A DNA stretch of 37,577 nt from an uncultured Georgenia sp. (lineage in GTDB: Bacteria > Actinomycetota > Actinomycetes > Actinomycetales > Actinomycetaceae). Positions 15,627-22,395 of this stretch are shown here, in pieces (the stretch's first letter is position 1; each line of letters starts with the position of its first letter). The position numbers and the translations under genes are program-made. The notes under the pieces were generated by a model, which saw nothing but the letters and a program-made list of their open reading frames with translations, was not told the origin of the DNA and did no database searches. The DNA is taken from contig NZ_CALGNQ010000269.1 in the NCBI RefSeq assembly GCF_937958535.1, positions 1-37,577 on the forward strand, given 5' to 3'.

Positions 15627-15653
15627 GGGAATGAACACTGCTCACCGGGCGTT
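15627..15653 (+). promoter_or_regulatory. SigR/SigH-type promoter upstream of the PAC2 gene
   Basis: GGGAAT (15627-15632) and GTT (15651-15653) are separated by 18 bp, the consensus of Streptomyces SigR and mycobacterial SigH promoters used in thiol-oxidative and heat stress. Transcription would start near 15660, leaving room for the GAAGGAAGGAG ribosome site and the GTG at 15689. Confidence 0.6.
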
Positions 15654-15688
15654 GTCGGAAGCGATGGACGAGTGAAGGAAGGAGAACG

Positions 15689-16699
15689 GTGGTGGAGCTC
15701 TACGACGTGCACCCCGAGGCAGGTGACGTGCATGCGCGCGTGCTCGTCAACGCGCTCACCGGTGCCATGGACGCCGGACATGCCGCAGCGCTCGCCGCTC
15801 GCCACCTGACCGAGAGCCTCGACACCCAGCGCGTCTGGACCTTCAACATCGACGAGCTCATCGACTACCGCGCCCACCGACCGCCGATGACGTTCGAGAA
15901 CTGGCGCTGGACCGACTACGACGAGCCGTACGTCGTGCTGGACCTGCTCCGCGACGACGAGGGCACCCCGCTGCTCCTGCTCCACGGCTCGGAGCCCGAC
16001 CTGCGCTGGGGCGCGTTCGTCGACGCCGTCATCGACGCCGTCGAGCAGTTCGGCGTCGAGCGCACGATCAGCATCCACGGCGTGCCCATGGGTGTGCCGC
16101 ACACCCGGCCGACCACGGTCACCGCGCACGCCACCGAGCCGGGCCTCATCCCCTCCCAGCCGGAGATCATCGGGACCATCCAGGTGCCCGGCAGCGTGAC
16201 CGGACTCATCGAGTACCGCCTCGGGCAGGCCGGCCACCAGGCGGTGGGCTTCTCTGCGAACGTCCCGCACTACCTCGCCCAGAGCCCCTTCCACCAGGCG
16301 GCCGCCGAGCTCATCCGGCAGACGGCCCGCTCCGGTGACCTCGCCCTGCCCGTCGGCGACCTCGAGCAGGCCGCCAGCACCGCCGCCCTGGAGATCGCTC
16401 GGCAGGTGTCCGCCTCGCCGGAGGTGACCGCCGTGGTGCGGGCCCTGGAGCAGCAGTTCGACGCGTTCATGCGCGGCGCGAACCAGGAGACGAAGGCCAC
16501 GCTCACCGCCCAGCCGGTCGAGCTGCCCACTGCCGAGGAGATCGGCGCGGCGGTCGAGGCGTTCCTCGCCGACCAGGTGGACCAGGAGTCCCTGGGCGGG
16601 CGCACGACGGAGCTGGGGACCGGCCCCGAGACCGCCGCGGAGCGGCCTGCGGACGAGGCCGAGAACGCCTCGGACGAAGACGGCGCGCCGAAACAGTAG
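15689..16699 (+). CDS. PAC2-family protein
   Basis: A 336-residue cytoplasmic protein of the PAC2 family, named after a eukaryotic proteasome assembly chaperone. Visible family features are RHLTESLDTQRVWTFNIDEL, the VVLDLLRDDEGTPLLLLHGSEPDLRW segment, and IHGVPMGVPHTRP. The C-terminal part is helical and ends in an acidic, probably disordered tail (about 300-336). Actinobacterial members occur with or without proteasomes and their role is not settled. Two in-frame GTGs lie at 15689 and 15692 behind a strong GAAGGAAGGAG. The SigR-type promoter suggests induction by protein or thiol stress. A hairpin follows the stop. Confidence 0.87.
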   Translation: MVELYDVHPEAGDVHARVLVNALTGAMDAGHAAALAARHLTESLDTQRVWTFNIDELIDYRAHRPPMTFENWRWTDYDEPYVVLDLLRDDEGTPLLLLHGSEPDLRWGAFVDAVIDAVEQFGVERTISIHGVPMGVPHTRPTTVTAHATEPGLIPSQPEIIGTIQVPGSVTGLIEYRLGQAGHQAVGFSANVPHYLAQSPFHQAAAELIRQTARSGDLALPVGDLEQAASTAALEIARQVSASPEVTAVVRALEQQFDAFMRGANQETKATLTAQPVELPTAEEIGAAVEAFLADQVDQESLGGRTTELGTGPETAAERPADEAENASDEDGAPKQ

Positions 16700-16720
16700 T
16701 CACGGGCGCTCACCCGTGAC
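16699..16720 (+). terminator. Hairpin after the PAC2 gene
   Basis: GTCACGGG and CCCGTGAC form a perfect 8-bp stem with a 6-nt loop starting at the last base of the stop codon. There is no U-tract. Confidence 0.5.
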
Positions 16721-16813
16721 ACACTGGGCGGCGTTGCAGTTGCAGTTCGCTTACGTATGACCCTGGCTCCGGCCGGGCTGTGCACCACGTGGGACGAGGC
16801 ATTGCGGCAAGGC

Positions 16814-16836
16814 GGGGCCGGCACAGGGCCGGCCCC
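16814..16836 (+). other. Stem-loop in the cspA leader
   Basis: GGGGCCGG (16814-16821) pairs with CCGGCCCC (16829-16836) around a 7-nt loop, 27 bp before the cspA start. Cold-shock mRNAs often have long structured leaders. The 163-bp gap before cspA would allow one here, but any thermosensing role is inference. Confidence 0.4.
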
Positions 16837-16862
16837 AGACGTCCCCGGAAGGACACAGCAGA

Positions 16863-17066
16863 ATGGCACAGGGAACCGTCAAGTGGTTCAACGCTGAGAA
16901 GGGCTACGGGTTCATCGCCCAGGACGGCGGCGGCGCCGACGTCTTCGTCCACTACTCCGCGATCCAGTCCGATGGCTACCGCTCCCTCGAGGAGGCGCAG
17001 CGCGTCGAGTTCGAGATCACGCAGGGCCCGAAGGGCCCGCAGGCGGAGAGCGTCCGCTCGCTCTGA
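16863..17066 (+). CDS. cspA: Cold-shock protein (CspA family)
   Basis: A 67-residue single cold-shock domain that binds single-stranded RNA and DNA and melts RNA structure. It begins GTVKWFNAEKGYGFI, which contains RNP1 (KGYGFI, about 14-19), and RNP2 is VFVHY (about 27-31). The C-terminal QRVEFEITQGPKGPQAESVR is also characteristic. Length is standard. GGAAGGA precedes the ATG. The gene is flanked by hairpins on both sides and is probably monocistronic with a structured leader. Actinobacterial copies can be constitutive, so cold induction cannot be assumed. Confidence 0.97.
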   Translation: MAQGTVKWFNAEKGYGFIAQDGGGADVFVHYSAIQSDGYRSLEEAQRVEFEITQGPKGPQAESVRSL

Positions 17067-17079
17067 CCTGCAGATCGTG

Positions 17080-17110
17080 AGGGGCCCGCACCGGTATGGT
17101 GCGGGCCCCT
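17080..17110. terminator. Bidirectional terminator between cspA and the spermidine synthase-like gene
   Basis: AGGGGCCCGCACC (17080-17092) and GGTGCGGGCCCCT (17098-17110) form a perfect 13-bp stem with a 5-nt loop in the gap between the converging genes. Only a short TTC tail follows on the plus strand. Confidence 0.8.
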
Positions 17111-17121
17111 TCGTCGTCCGG

Positions 17122-18024
17122 TCAGCCGGTCGCCGCGGGGTCGGGTGAGCCGACGGGGCCGACGGGACCGACGGGGGCGGGGTCGTACGTCGGTCGGTGC
17201 GTCCCCGCGAAGGCCTCCAGCTCCTCCCCGGCGACCAGCCTCACCGGGAGCGGGAGCCCGCGCAGGGCCCGCTCCAGCGCCGGCGTGGCGATCGGGGCGG
17301 CGGAGCCGACGAGGACGACGTTGCCGTAGCGGCGGCCGCGCAGGATCGCCGGGTCGGCGATCAGCGAGACGTGCGGGAAGACCTCCCGCAGCGTCGCGAC
17401 CTCCGTCCGCGCCACCGTGAGCGGCGGCCGGTCGGTGAGGTTGACGAGGTAGAGCCCGTCCGGGGTGAGGGCACGGCGTGCCTCCTGCGCCGTCTCGACG
17501 GTACGGACGTGGCCGGGGACCTGGATCCCGGCGAAGACGTCGCGTACGACGACGTCCCACGCCCCCGGTGTCAGGGTCCCGAGCGCCGCGCGGGCGTCGG
17601 CCACCCGGATGCGCAGCCGGGGCGAGCGGGGCAGGTCGAACCAGATCCGGGAGAGGCGGGCGAGCTCGGCGTCGATCTCCACGACGAGCTGGGTGGAGCC
17701 GGGCCGCTGCGCGTCCAGTGCCCGGGCCAGCGCGCAGCCCGCGCCCCCGAGGTGCACGGCATGCAGCGGCCGCGGCGCCGGGAAACCGGCCTCGTCGAGG
17801 ACCACGGTCATCTGCTGCATGTACTCGAACTCGAGGTACGACGGGTCGGCGAGGTCGACGTAGGAGCTCTCGGCGTCGTTGATGAAGACGGTGACGGCCG
17901 ACGGGCGGGACGGGTCGCGCAGCAGCTCCACGACACCGGTGGAGGTCCGCACGGGACCGTCCGGCAGGTGGGGGAAGGGCAGACGTCGTCCGCGGCGCCG
18001 TCGGGGGGAGGGGCGCTCGGGCAT
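17122..18024 (-). CDS. Spermidine synthase-like protein (SAM-binding fold)
   Basis: A 300-residue protein of the spermidine/spermine synthase superfamily. The Rossmann-like core includes SYLEFEYMQQM, the nucleotide-binding loop HLGGAGCALARAL, the acidic VVEIDAELARL and VVVRDVFAG with YLVNLTDRPP. Similar actinobacterial proteins are annotated as spermidine synthases or fused-MFS relatives. True polyamine synthesis is unproven, and the active-site Asp-x-Gly-Asp pattern is not clear here, so a methyltransferase-like activity is possible. The N-terminus is short and basic (RRRRGRR). GGAGGG sits only one base from the ATG at 18024, too close for a ribosome site, while TAGCCT lies 7 bp upstream, so the mRNA is probably leaderless. 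Confidence 0.75.
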   Translation of the reverse strand: MPERPSPRRRRGRRLPFPHLPDGPVRTSTGVVELLRDPSRPSAVTVFINDAESSYVDLADPSYLEFEYMQQMTVVLDEAGFPAPRPLHAVHLGGAGCALARALDAQRPGSTQLVVEIDAELARLSRIWFDLPRSPRLRIRVADARAALGTLTPGAWDVVVRDVFAGIQVPGHVRTVETAQEARRALTPDGLYLVNLTDRPPLTVARTEVATLREVFPHVSLIADPAILRGRRYGNVVLVGSAAPIATPALERALRGLPLPVRLVAGEELEAFAGTHRPTYDPAPVGPVGPVGSPDPAATG

Positions 18025-18031
18025 ACCCTCC

Positions 18032-18041
18032 AGGCTAACCT
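18032..18041. promoter_or_regulatory. Overlapping divergent -10 elements, both apparently leaderless
   Basis: TAGCCT on the minus strand (18037-18032) and TAACCT on the plus strand (18036-18041) overlap by two bases. The start codons at 18024 (minus) and 18052 (plus) lie 7 and 10 nt beyond the hexamers, where transcription would begin. Confidence 0.5.
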
Positions 18042-18051
18042 TGTCGCTGGG

Positions 18052-19314
18052 ATGAGCAGGGGCGAGCGCAGTGCGAGTGCCCGGCGCGACTGGGGCACCG
18101 ACGACGCCGGCTGCACCATCCTGCACGTCGATATGGACGCGTTCTTCGCTGCCGTCGAGCTCCTCGACCGCCCCGAGCTCGTGGGACGGCCGGTCATCGT
18201 CGGTGCCGACCGGCGCGGGGTGGTCCTGTCCGCCACCTACGAGGCACGCCGCTTCGGCGTCCACTCCGCGATGCCGATGGCCCGGGCACGGGCGCTGTGC
18301 CCGCAGGCCGTGGTGCTGCCTCCGCACCACGACGCCTACGCGCGCATGTCACGTCGGGTCATGGCGATTCTGGCGGACGTCACCCCGGTGATGGAGAAGG
18401 TGAGCATCGACGAGGCGTTCCTCGACGTCGCGGGGGCACAGCGCCGGCTCGGTCCGCCGCTGGTGATCGCGCGCGACATCCGGCGGCGCATCCGCAGCGT
18501 GCTCGGCGTGCCCGCCTCGGTGGGCGTGGCCGCGACGAAGTTCGTCGCCAAGCTCGCCTCGAGCCACGCCAAGCCCGACGGGCTCCTCCTCGTGCCGCGC
18601 GCCGCCACCGTCCCCTTCCTCCACTCCCTGCCGGTCGGGGCGCTGTGGGGCGTGGGGGAGAAGACCCGTGAGCGGCTGCACCGGTACGGCATCGACACGG
18701 TCGCGGCGCTCGCCGCGCAGCCGGTGGGCACCCTGCACCGCATCCTCGGGGTCGCGGCCGGGCAGCGGCTGCACGACCTTGCCAACGGGCTGGACCCGCG
18801 TGCCGTCGAGCCCGAGCGGGTGGAGAAGTCGGTCGGGACCGAGACGACCTTCGCCTCCGACGTCCAGGACCGCGACTCCCTCGAGGCGGTGCTCCTCGAC
18901 CAGGCCCATCGCACCGCCGCCCGGCTCCGCCGGTCCGGCCGGCTGGGGCGGACGGTGGCGATCAAGGTGCGGTCGGCCGACTTCCGGACCATCACCCGCT
19001 CCCGGGCCGTGGAGGCCACCGACGTCGCCCACGACATCTTCTCCGTCGCCCGCGGCCTGCTCGACGGCGTCCCACTGCCCGCCGGGGGCGTGCGGCTGCT
19101 CGGCGTGCGCGTGGAGCAGCTCCAGTCCGCCGACGAGGGGGTGCAGCTGCGGCTCGGCGAGGGGGACCGCCGCCGGGAGGCGGAGTCGGCGATGGACGAC
19201 ATCCGGCGCCGCTTCGGCCCGGCGGCACTGCGTCCGGCGTCGCTGCTCGATCCCGCAGCCTCACCCCGCCCCGACGCCGGGGCGGGAGCGGTGGGGGAGG
19301 ACCTCGGAACGTGA
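18052..19314 (+). CDS. dinB: DNA polymerase IV (Y family)
   Basis: A 420-residue error-prone translesion polymerase. The palm carries catalytic D27 (HVDMDAFFAAVE), D120 and E121 (SIDEAFLDV); F32 is at the steric-gate position. The fingers show YEARRFGVHSAMPM. The helix-hairpin-helix in the thumb is GVGEKTRERLHRYGIDTVAAL, and the little-finger domain holds VEKSVGTETTFASDV and GRTVAIKVRSADFRTITRS. A short QLRLG near the end may be a sliding-clamp contact. The start ATG at 18052 is almost at the predicted transcription start. I see no LexA box at this promoter, so SOS control is not supported here. It diverges from the spermidine synthase-like gene. Confidence 0.95.
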   Translation: MSRGERSASARRDWGTDDAGCTILHVDMDAFFAAVELLDRPELVGRPVIVGADRRGVVLSATYEARRFGVHSAMPMARARALCPQAVVLPPHHDAYARMSRRVMAILADVTPVMEKVSIDEAFLDVAGAQRRLGPPLVIARDIRRRIRSVLGVPASVGVAATKFVAKLASSHAKPDGLLLVPRAATVPFLHSLPVGALWGVGEKTRERLHRYGIDTVAALAAQPVGTLHRILGVAAGQRLHDLANGLDPRAVEPERVEKSVGTETTFASDVQDRDSLEAVLLDQAHRTAARLRRSGRLGRTVAIKVRSADFRTITRSRAVEATDVAHDIFSVARGLLDGVPLPAGGVRLLGVRVEQLQSADEGVQLRLGEGDRRREAESAMDDIRRRFGPAALRPASLLDPAASPRPDAGAGAVGEDLGT

Positions 19315-19415
19315 CCAGTATCCAACCCGGTTGACTTTCGCCCGACCCTCCGGCGACCTAAACTTGTGTTAATCGCCCTGAGGTAGGGCACCCTGTGGAC
19401 CGGATCGGAGGACCG

Positions 19416-19790
19416 ATGCCTCTTTCTGAGTATGAGCAGCGGGTGCTCAGCCAGATGGAGCAGCAGCTCCGCTCCGACCCGCGGATGGTGAGCACCTTCA
19501 CCTCCGAGCAGCGCTACTCCGGCCGCCGGCTCGCAGGAGGTGCCCTTCTCGTGCTCGCGGGTCTGGCCCTGCTCGTCGCCGGTGTCGCCGCCGCCCTCGT
19601 CTGGCTGGGCGTCCTCGGCTTCGTCGCGATGCTCGGCGGGGTGATGCTCGCGATCTCCAAGCCGAAGGGCGCCGTGGCGGGCTCCCTGGGCGGCGGGAAG
19701 AAGGCCAGGCCGGCCGCCCGCCGTGACTCCGGCTTCATGCAGCGTCTCGAGGAGCGGTGGGACCGTCGCCGCGACGAGCGCGGCCGCTGA
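19416..19790 (+). CDS. DUF3040 small membrane protein
   Basis: A 124-residue actinobacterial protein starting MPLSEYEQRVLSQMEQQL, the hallmark of DUF3040. An amphipathic N-terminal helix (1-30) is followed by two closely spaced membrane helices (about 43-65 and 67-85) and a basic C-terminal tail rich in R and K. Function is unknown; members commonly lie next to mraZ and the dcw cluster, as here. I chose ATG 19416, which is preceded by GGAGGA; an in-frame GTG lies seven codons upstream. TTGACT at 19331 and TAAACT at 19359 lie upstream, but their spacing (22 bp) is poor for a vegetative promoter. Confidence 0.88.
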   Translation: MPLSEYEQRVLSQMEQQLRSDPRMVSTFTSEQRYSGRRLAGGALLVLAGLALLVAGVAAALVWLGVLGFVAMLGGVMLAISKPKGAVAGSLGGGKKARPAARRDSGFMQRLEERWDRRRDERGR

Positions 19791-19807
19791 CCACCGACAG
19801 CCACGCG

Positions 19808-19836
19808 AGGTCCGTCAGGATCCCTGACGGACCTTT
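19808..19836 (+). terminator. Terminator after the DUF3040 gene
   Basis: AGGTCCGTCAGG (19808-19819) and CCTGACGGACCT (19823-19834) form a perfect 12-bp stem with a 3-nt loop and a short TT tail, 18 bp past the stop codon. Confidence 0.8.
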
Positions 19837-20350
19837 CGCGTTCCCGGCCGCAGCTCCGCCGCGCTGCACCTGACCGGTCCGCGTCCCGGCCCGACGTCTT
19901 CACCGGCGAGCAGCGCCGCCGCTGAGCAAGACCCGGCCCGCGTCGGTCCACCCGGCCCGCGCTGCTCCGCGCCCTCCACCGCGCTCCACGGGCACCGCCG
20001 CCGCAGCCCCACCGACGCACCCTCGTCGGCGGCCACCCCGCGACCGGGAGGCGCGACACCGCAGGCCGCCGGTCGCCGACACCCCACCTCCACTCCGCAC
20101 CACCGGCTGCCTCCGCCTCGCCCCACCCGGCCCTCCACCTCGGCCCACCCGGCGCCCTCCACCTCGGCCCACCCGGCCCCCTCCACATCGCCCCACCCGG
20201 CCCGTCCCCGCGCGGAATGTGACCGCCCGGGTACCGACCGCCCCTGCGTGACGCACGCAACAGTCCCGAGCGGATTTTCCCTCCACCTTCCTCCACCGCT
20301 CTGACCTGCGCATTTGTCGACAGTGATGGACGGAATGGTCCGTCTTGTCG
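19837..20350. other. Long GC-rich non-coding stretch upstream of mraZ
   Basis: About 510 bp without a credible gene. It is cytosine-rich on the plus strand and includes a short minisatellite (20121-20203). Open frames on the minus strand exist, but they only reflect composition and translate the repeat into GWAEVEGA-like units without family similarity or ribosome sites. Confidence 0.6.
20121..20203. repeat. Minisatellite, 22-24 bp unit, about 3.5 copies
   Basis: Units at 20121-20142, 20143-20166, 20167-20190 and a partial copy at 20191-20203 share the core CCACCCGGC followed by CCCTCCACCTCG. Copies differ by one or two substitutions and by short C/G indels. This is typical of slippage in non-coding DNA, and copy number may vary between strains. 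Confidence 0.75.
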
Positions 20351-20378
20351 TTGACGGGGGAGGGAAGTGGGGTAATGT
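20351..20378 (+). promoter_or_regulatory. Predicted dcw promoter (Pmra)
   Basis: TTGACG (20351-20356) and TAATGT (20373-20378) are separated by 16 bp. This is the only good vegetative promoter match ahead of mraZ. It gives a leader of about 40 nt before the GTG at 20424 and overlaps the MraZ boxes. Confidence 0.65.
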
Positions 20379-20402
20379 GGGGCGCATTGGCGGCTCGTGG
20401 TC
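20368..20402 (+). promoter_or_regulatory. MraZ boxes (TGGNN repeats every 10 bp)
   Basis: TGGGG (20368), TGGGG (20378), TGGCG (20388) and TGGTC (20398) recur at exactly 10-bp intervals. MraZ in E. coli and other bacteria binds TGGGN repeats separated by 5 bp just upstream of its own gene. These repeats overlap the -10 region and early transcript, which fits repression. Confidence 0.75.
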
Positions 20403-20423
20403 CGGCGAAGGGTGGTGACCCGC

Positions 20424-20855
20424 GTGTTCCTCGGCACGTACCACCCGCGCCTGGACGACAAGGGCCGCCTCATCCTTCCGGCGAAGTTCCGGGACCAGCT
20501 CGCGGGGGGACTGGTCCTGACCAAGGGGCAGGAGCGCTGCCTGGCGGCCTACCCCATCCGTGAGTTCGAGGAGATCCATGAGCAGCTGCGCAAGGCACCG
20601 GTCACCGACCGCCGCGTGCGCGACTACTCGCGCGTCCTCCTCGCCGGCGCCACCGACGAGGTGCCGGACAAGCAGGGCCGGATCACCATCCCGCCTCCGC
20701 TCCGGACCTACGCCGGGCTGGAGCGGGACCTGGCGGTGATCGGCACCGGCAACCGCGTGGAGATCTGGTCGGCCTCCGCCTGGGAGGAGTACCTCTCGGC
20801 CACCGAGGACGCCTTCGCCGAGACCGCGGAGGAGGTGGTCCCCGGACTGTTCTGA
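20424..20855 (+). CDS. mraZ: MraZ, transcriptional regulator of the dcw cluster
   Basis: A 143-residue DNA-binding protein with two AbrB-like swapped-hairpin domains that assembles into rings and represses its own operon. The family start FLGTYHPRLDDKGRLILPAKFRDQL is followed by GLVLTKGQERCLAAYP, and the second half carries ATDEVPDKQGRITIPPPLRTYAGL. I use the GTG at 20424 because the conserved domain starts there and AAGGGTGG lies upstream; an earlier in-frame start would add nine basic residues. MraZ boxes precede it. A hairpin separates it from rsmH. Confidence 0.96.
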   Translation: MFLGTYHPRLDDKGRLILPAKFRDQLAGGLVLTKGQERCLAAYPIREFEEIHEQLRKAPVTDRRVRDYSRVLLAGATDEVPDKQGRITIPPPLRTYAGLERDLAVIGTGNRVEIWSASAWEEYLSATEDAFAETAEEVVPGLF

Positions 20856-20890
20856 CGGCCCGACCCCACACGATGAGGTCTCTCACCGCG

Positions 20891-20919
20891 ACTCTGGCGC
20901 ACTTCCCCGGCGCCAGAGT
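20891..20919 (+). other. Stem-loop between mraZ and rsmH
   Basis: ACTCTGGCGC (20891-20900) and GCGCCAGAGT (20910-20919) form a perfect 10-bp stem with a 9-nt loop, in the 161-bp gap between mraZ and rsmH. No U-tract follows. It could attenuate, process or stabilise the mraZ transcript. Confidence 0.55.
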
Positions 20920-21016
20920 CTGGCGGCGGGAGTCCTGGTCGGGTGGTGGAGGGCCCCCGACCACCTCAGGTACAGCACGAGGACCGGACCACGACGACGC
21001 GAGGGAGGTGAGGGGA

Positions 21017-22015
21017 GTGAGTGACAAGCCCGCGGCCGAGCGGCACGTTCCCGTGCTCGCCGACCGGTGCCTCGAGCTCCTCGCCCCTGCCGTCGAGCGT
21101 CCGGGCGCCGTGCTGGTCGACGCGACGCTCGGGATGGGCGGGCACAGCGAGCTCGCCCTGCGTCGCTTCCCCGAGCTGCGCGTCGTCGGCATCGACCGGG
21201 ACCCGCAGGCCATCGAGCTCGCCGGTGCCCGGCTCGCCGGTTTCGGCGACCGGTTCACGGCGGTGCACGCCGTGTACGACGACATCGACCGGGTGGTCGC
21301 CGAGCACGCCCCCGACGGCGTCGCCGGCGTCCTCCTCGACCTCGGCGTCTCCTCCCTCCAGCTGGACGAGGAGGAGCGCGGCTTCGCCTACTCCCGTGAC
21401 GCCCCCCTGGACATGCGGATGGACCCCACCCGCGGCAGCAGCGCCGCGGACCTGCTGGCCACCGCCGACGTCGGGGAGCTGCGCCGCATCCTGCGCGACT
21501 ACGGCGAGGAGCGGTTCGCCGGCCGGATCGCCGCCGCGATCGTCCGGCGCCGCGCGCAGCACCCGCTCACCCGGACCGGCGAGCTGGCCGACCTCGTCCG
21601 CGCCGCCATCCCCGCCGCGACGCGCCGCACCGGGGGCAACCCGGCCAAGCGCACGTTCCAGGCGCTGCGCATCGCCGTCAACGACGAGCTCGCCGTCCTC
21701 GAGCGGACCCTGCCGCGGGCCATCGAGGCCCTCGTCGTCGGTGGCCGCATCGTCGTCCTGGCCTACCACTCGCTGGAGGACCGGGCCGTCAAGCGGGCGC
21801 TGGCCCGCGGGGCCACCTCCTCCGCCCCACCGGACCTGCCGGTCGAACCGGAGACCCACCGGCCCTACCTGCGCCTCCTCACCCGCGGCGCGGAGGAGGC
21901 CGACGCGGCCGAGGTCGCCGCCAACCCCCGCGCCGCCTCGGTGCGACTGCGCGCCGCCGAACGCACCCGACCCACCCCGGACCACATGCGAGCCGGAGCA
22001 AGGAGCGCCGCATGA
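21017..22015 (+). CDS. rsmH: 16S rRNA m4C1402 methyltransferase
   Basis: RsmH (MraW) N4-methylates C1402 in the ribosomal P site using S-adenosylmethionine. The 332-residue protein has the start HVPVLADRCLELL, the SAM loop DATLGMGGHS (about 37-46), GIDRDPQAI, and the family signatures GVLLDLGVSSLQLDEEERGFAYSRDAPLDMRMD and AYHSLEDRAVKRAL. I chose the GTG at 21017, with GGGAGGTGAGG just upstream. The frame is open further upstream, but without conserved sequence. Its stop overlaps the ftsL ATG by 4 nt. Confidence 0.96.
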   Translation: MSDKPAAERHVPVLADRCLELLAPAVERPGAVLVDATLGMGGHSELALRRFPELRVVGIDRDPQAIELAGARLAGFGDRFTAVHAVYDDIDRVVAEHAPDGVAGVLLDLGVSSLQLDEEERGFAYSRDAPLDMRMDPTRGSSAADLLATADVGELRRILRDYGEERFAGRIAAAIVRRRAQHPLTRTGELADLVRAAIPAATRRTGGNPAKRTFQALRIAVNDELAVLERTLPRAIEALVVGGRIVVLAYHSLEDRAVKRALARGATSSAPPDLPVEPETHRPYLRLLTRGAEEADAAEVAANPRAASVRLRAAERTRPTPDHMRAGARSAA

Positions 22016-22395
22016 GCGCGATGACCGCCCGCACCGCCGTCGCCGAGCCGCGCCGGTCCTGGCGCCCCAGGCTCCAGGTCGTCCGCAGCCCGGCCCCGGC
22101 GCGTTCCCTCGTGCCCTACCTCCTGCTGTGCGCGACCATCCTCCTCGGCTCGCTCGTCGCCGCCCTCCTCATCAACACCCACATGGCGGTGGACGCCTAC
22201 GCCATCCAGGAGCACCAGCGCACCCTCAACCGGCTCCTGGAAGCCGAGACCTCCCTCGTCCAGCAGGTGGAGGAGGCCGGTAGCCCGGCCGCGCTGCGCC
22301 GCCGGGCGGAGGAGCTGGGCATGGAACCGGCCGAGCGCGTCGACTTCATCCTCCTCCAGGAGGGCAGGATCCTCGGCGGGAGTGAGGAGGAGTGA
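22012..22395 (+). CDS. ftsL: FtsL-like divisome protein
   Basis: A 127-residue bitopic membrane protein that with FtsQ and FtsB-type partners controls FtsW/FtsI. A basic proline-rich cytoplasmic segment (1-33) leads into one membrane helix (about 34-54, VPYLLLCATILLGSLVAALL), then an extracytoplasmic coiled coil (YAIQEHQRTLNRLLEAETSLVQQVEE) and a C-terminal stretch RAEELGMEPAERVDFI, a pattern usual for FtsL. Sequence conservation in the family is low, so the call leans on topology and its place between rsmH and ftsI, with overlapping starts on both sides. Confidence 0.88.
   Translation: MSAMTARTAVAEPRRSWRPRLQVVRSPAPARSLVPYLLLCATILLGSLVAALLINTHMAVDAYAIQEHQRTLNRLLEAETSLVQQVEEAGSPAALRRRAEELGMEPAERVDFILLQEGRILGGSEEE

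Noticed and set aside
18025..18060. LexA box upstream of dinB
   Set aside because: I looked for GAAC-N4-GTTC-like sites and found none near this promoter; SOS control of dinB is not supported.
20121..20203. CRISPR-like array
   Set aside because: Units are contiguous without spacers and only about 3.5 copies long; it is a simple tandem repeat.
19837..20350. tRNA or small RNA gene in the pre-mraZ gap
   Set aside because: No cloverleaf, T-loop consensus or isolated promoter-terminator pair could be recognised.
19815..20579. Minus-strand repeat protein in the minisatellite region
   Set aside because: It has no ribosome site, overlaps the mraZ promoter and gene, and its repeats merely mirror the DNA minisatellite.
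20873..21016. Extended start for rsmH
   Set aside because: The added 48 residues would translate through the mraZ-rsmH hairpin and show no similarity; GTG 21017 has a good ribosome site.
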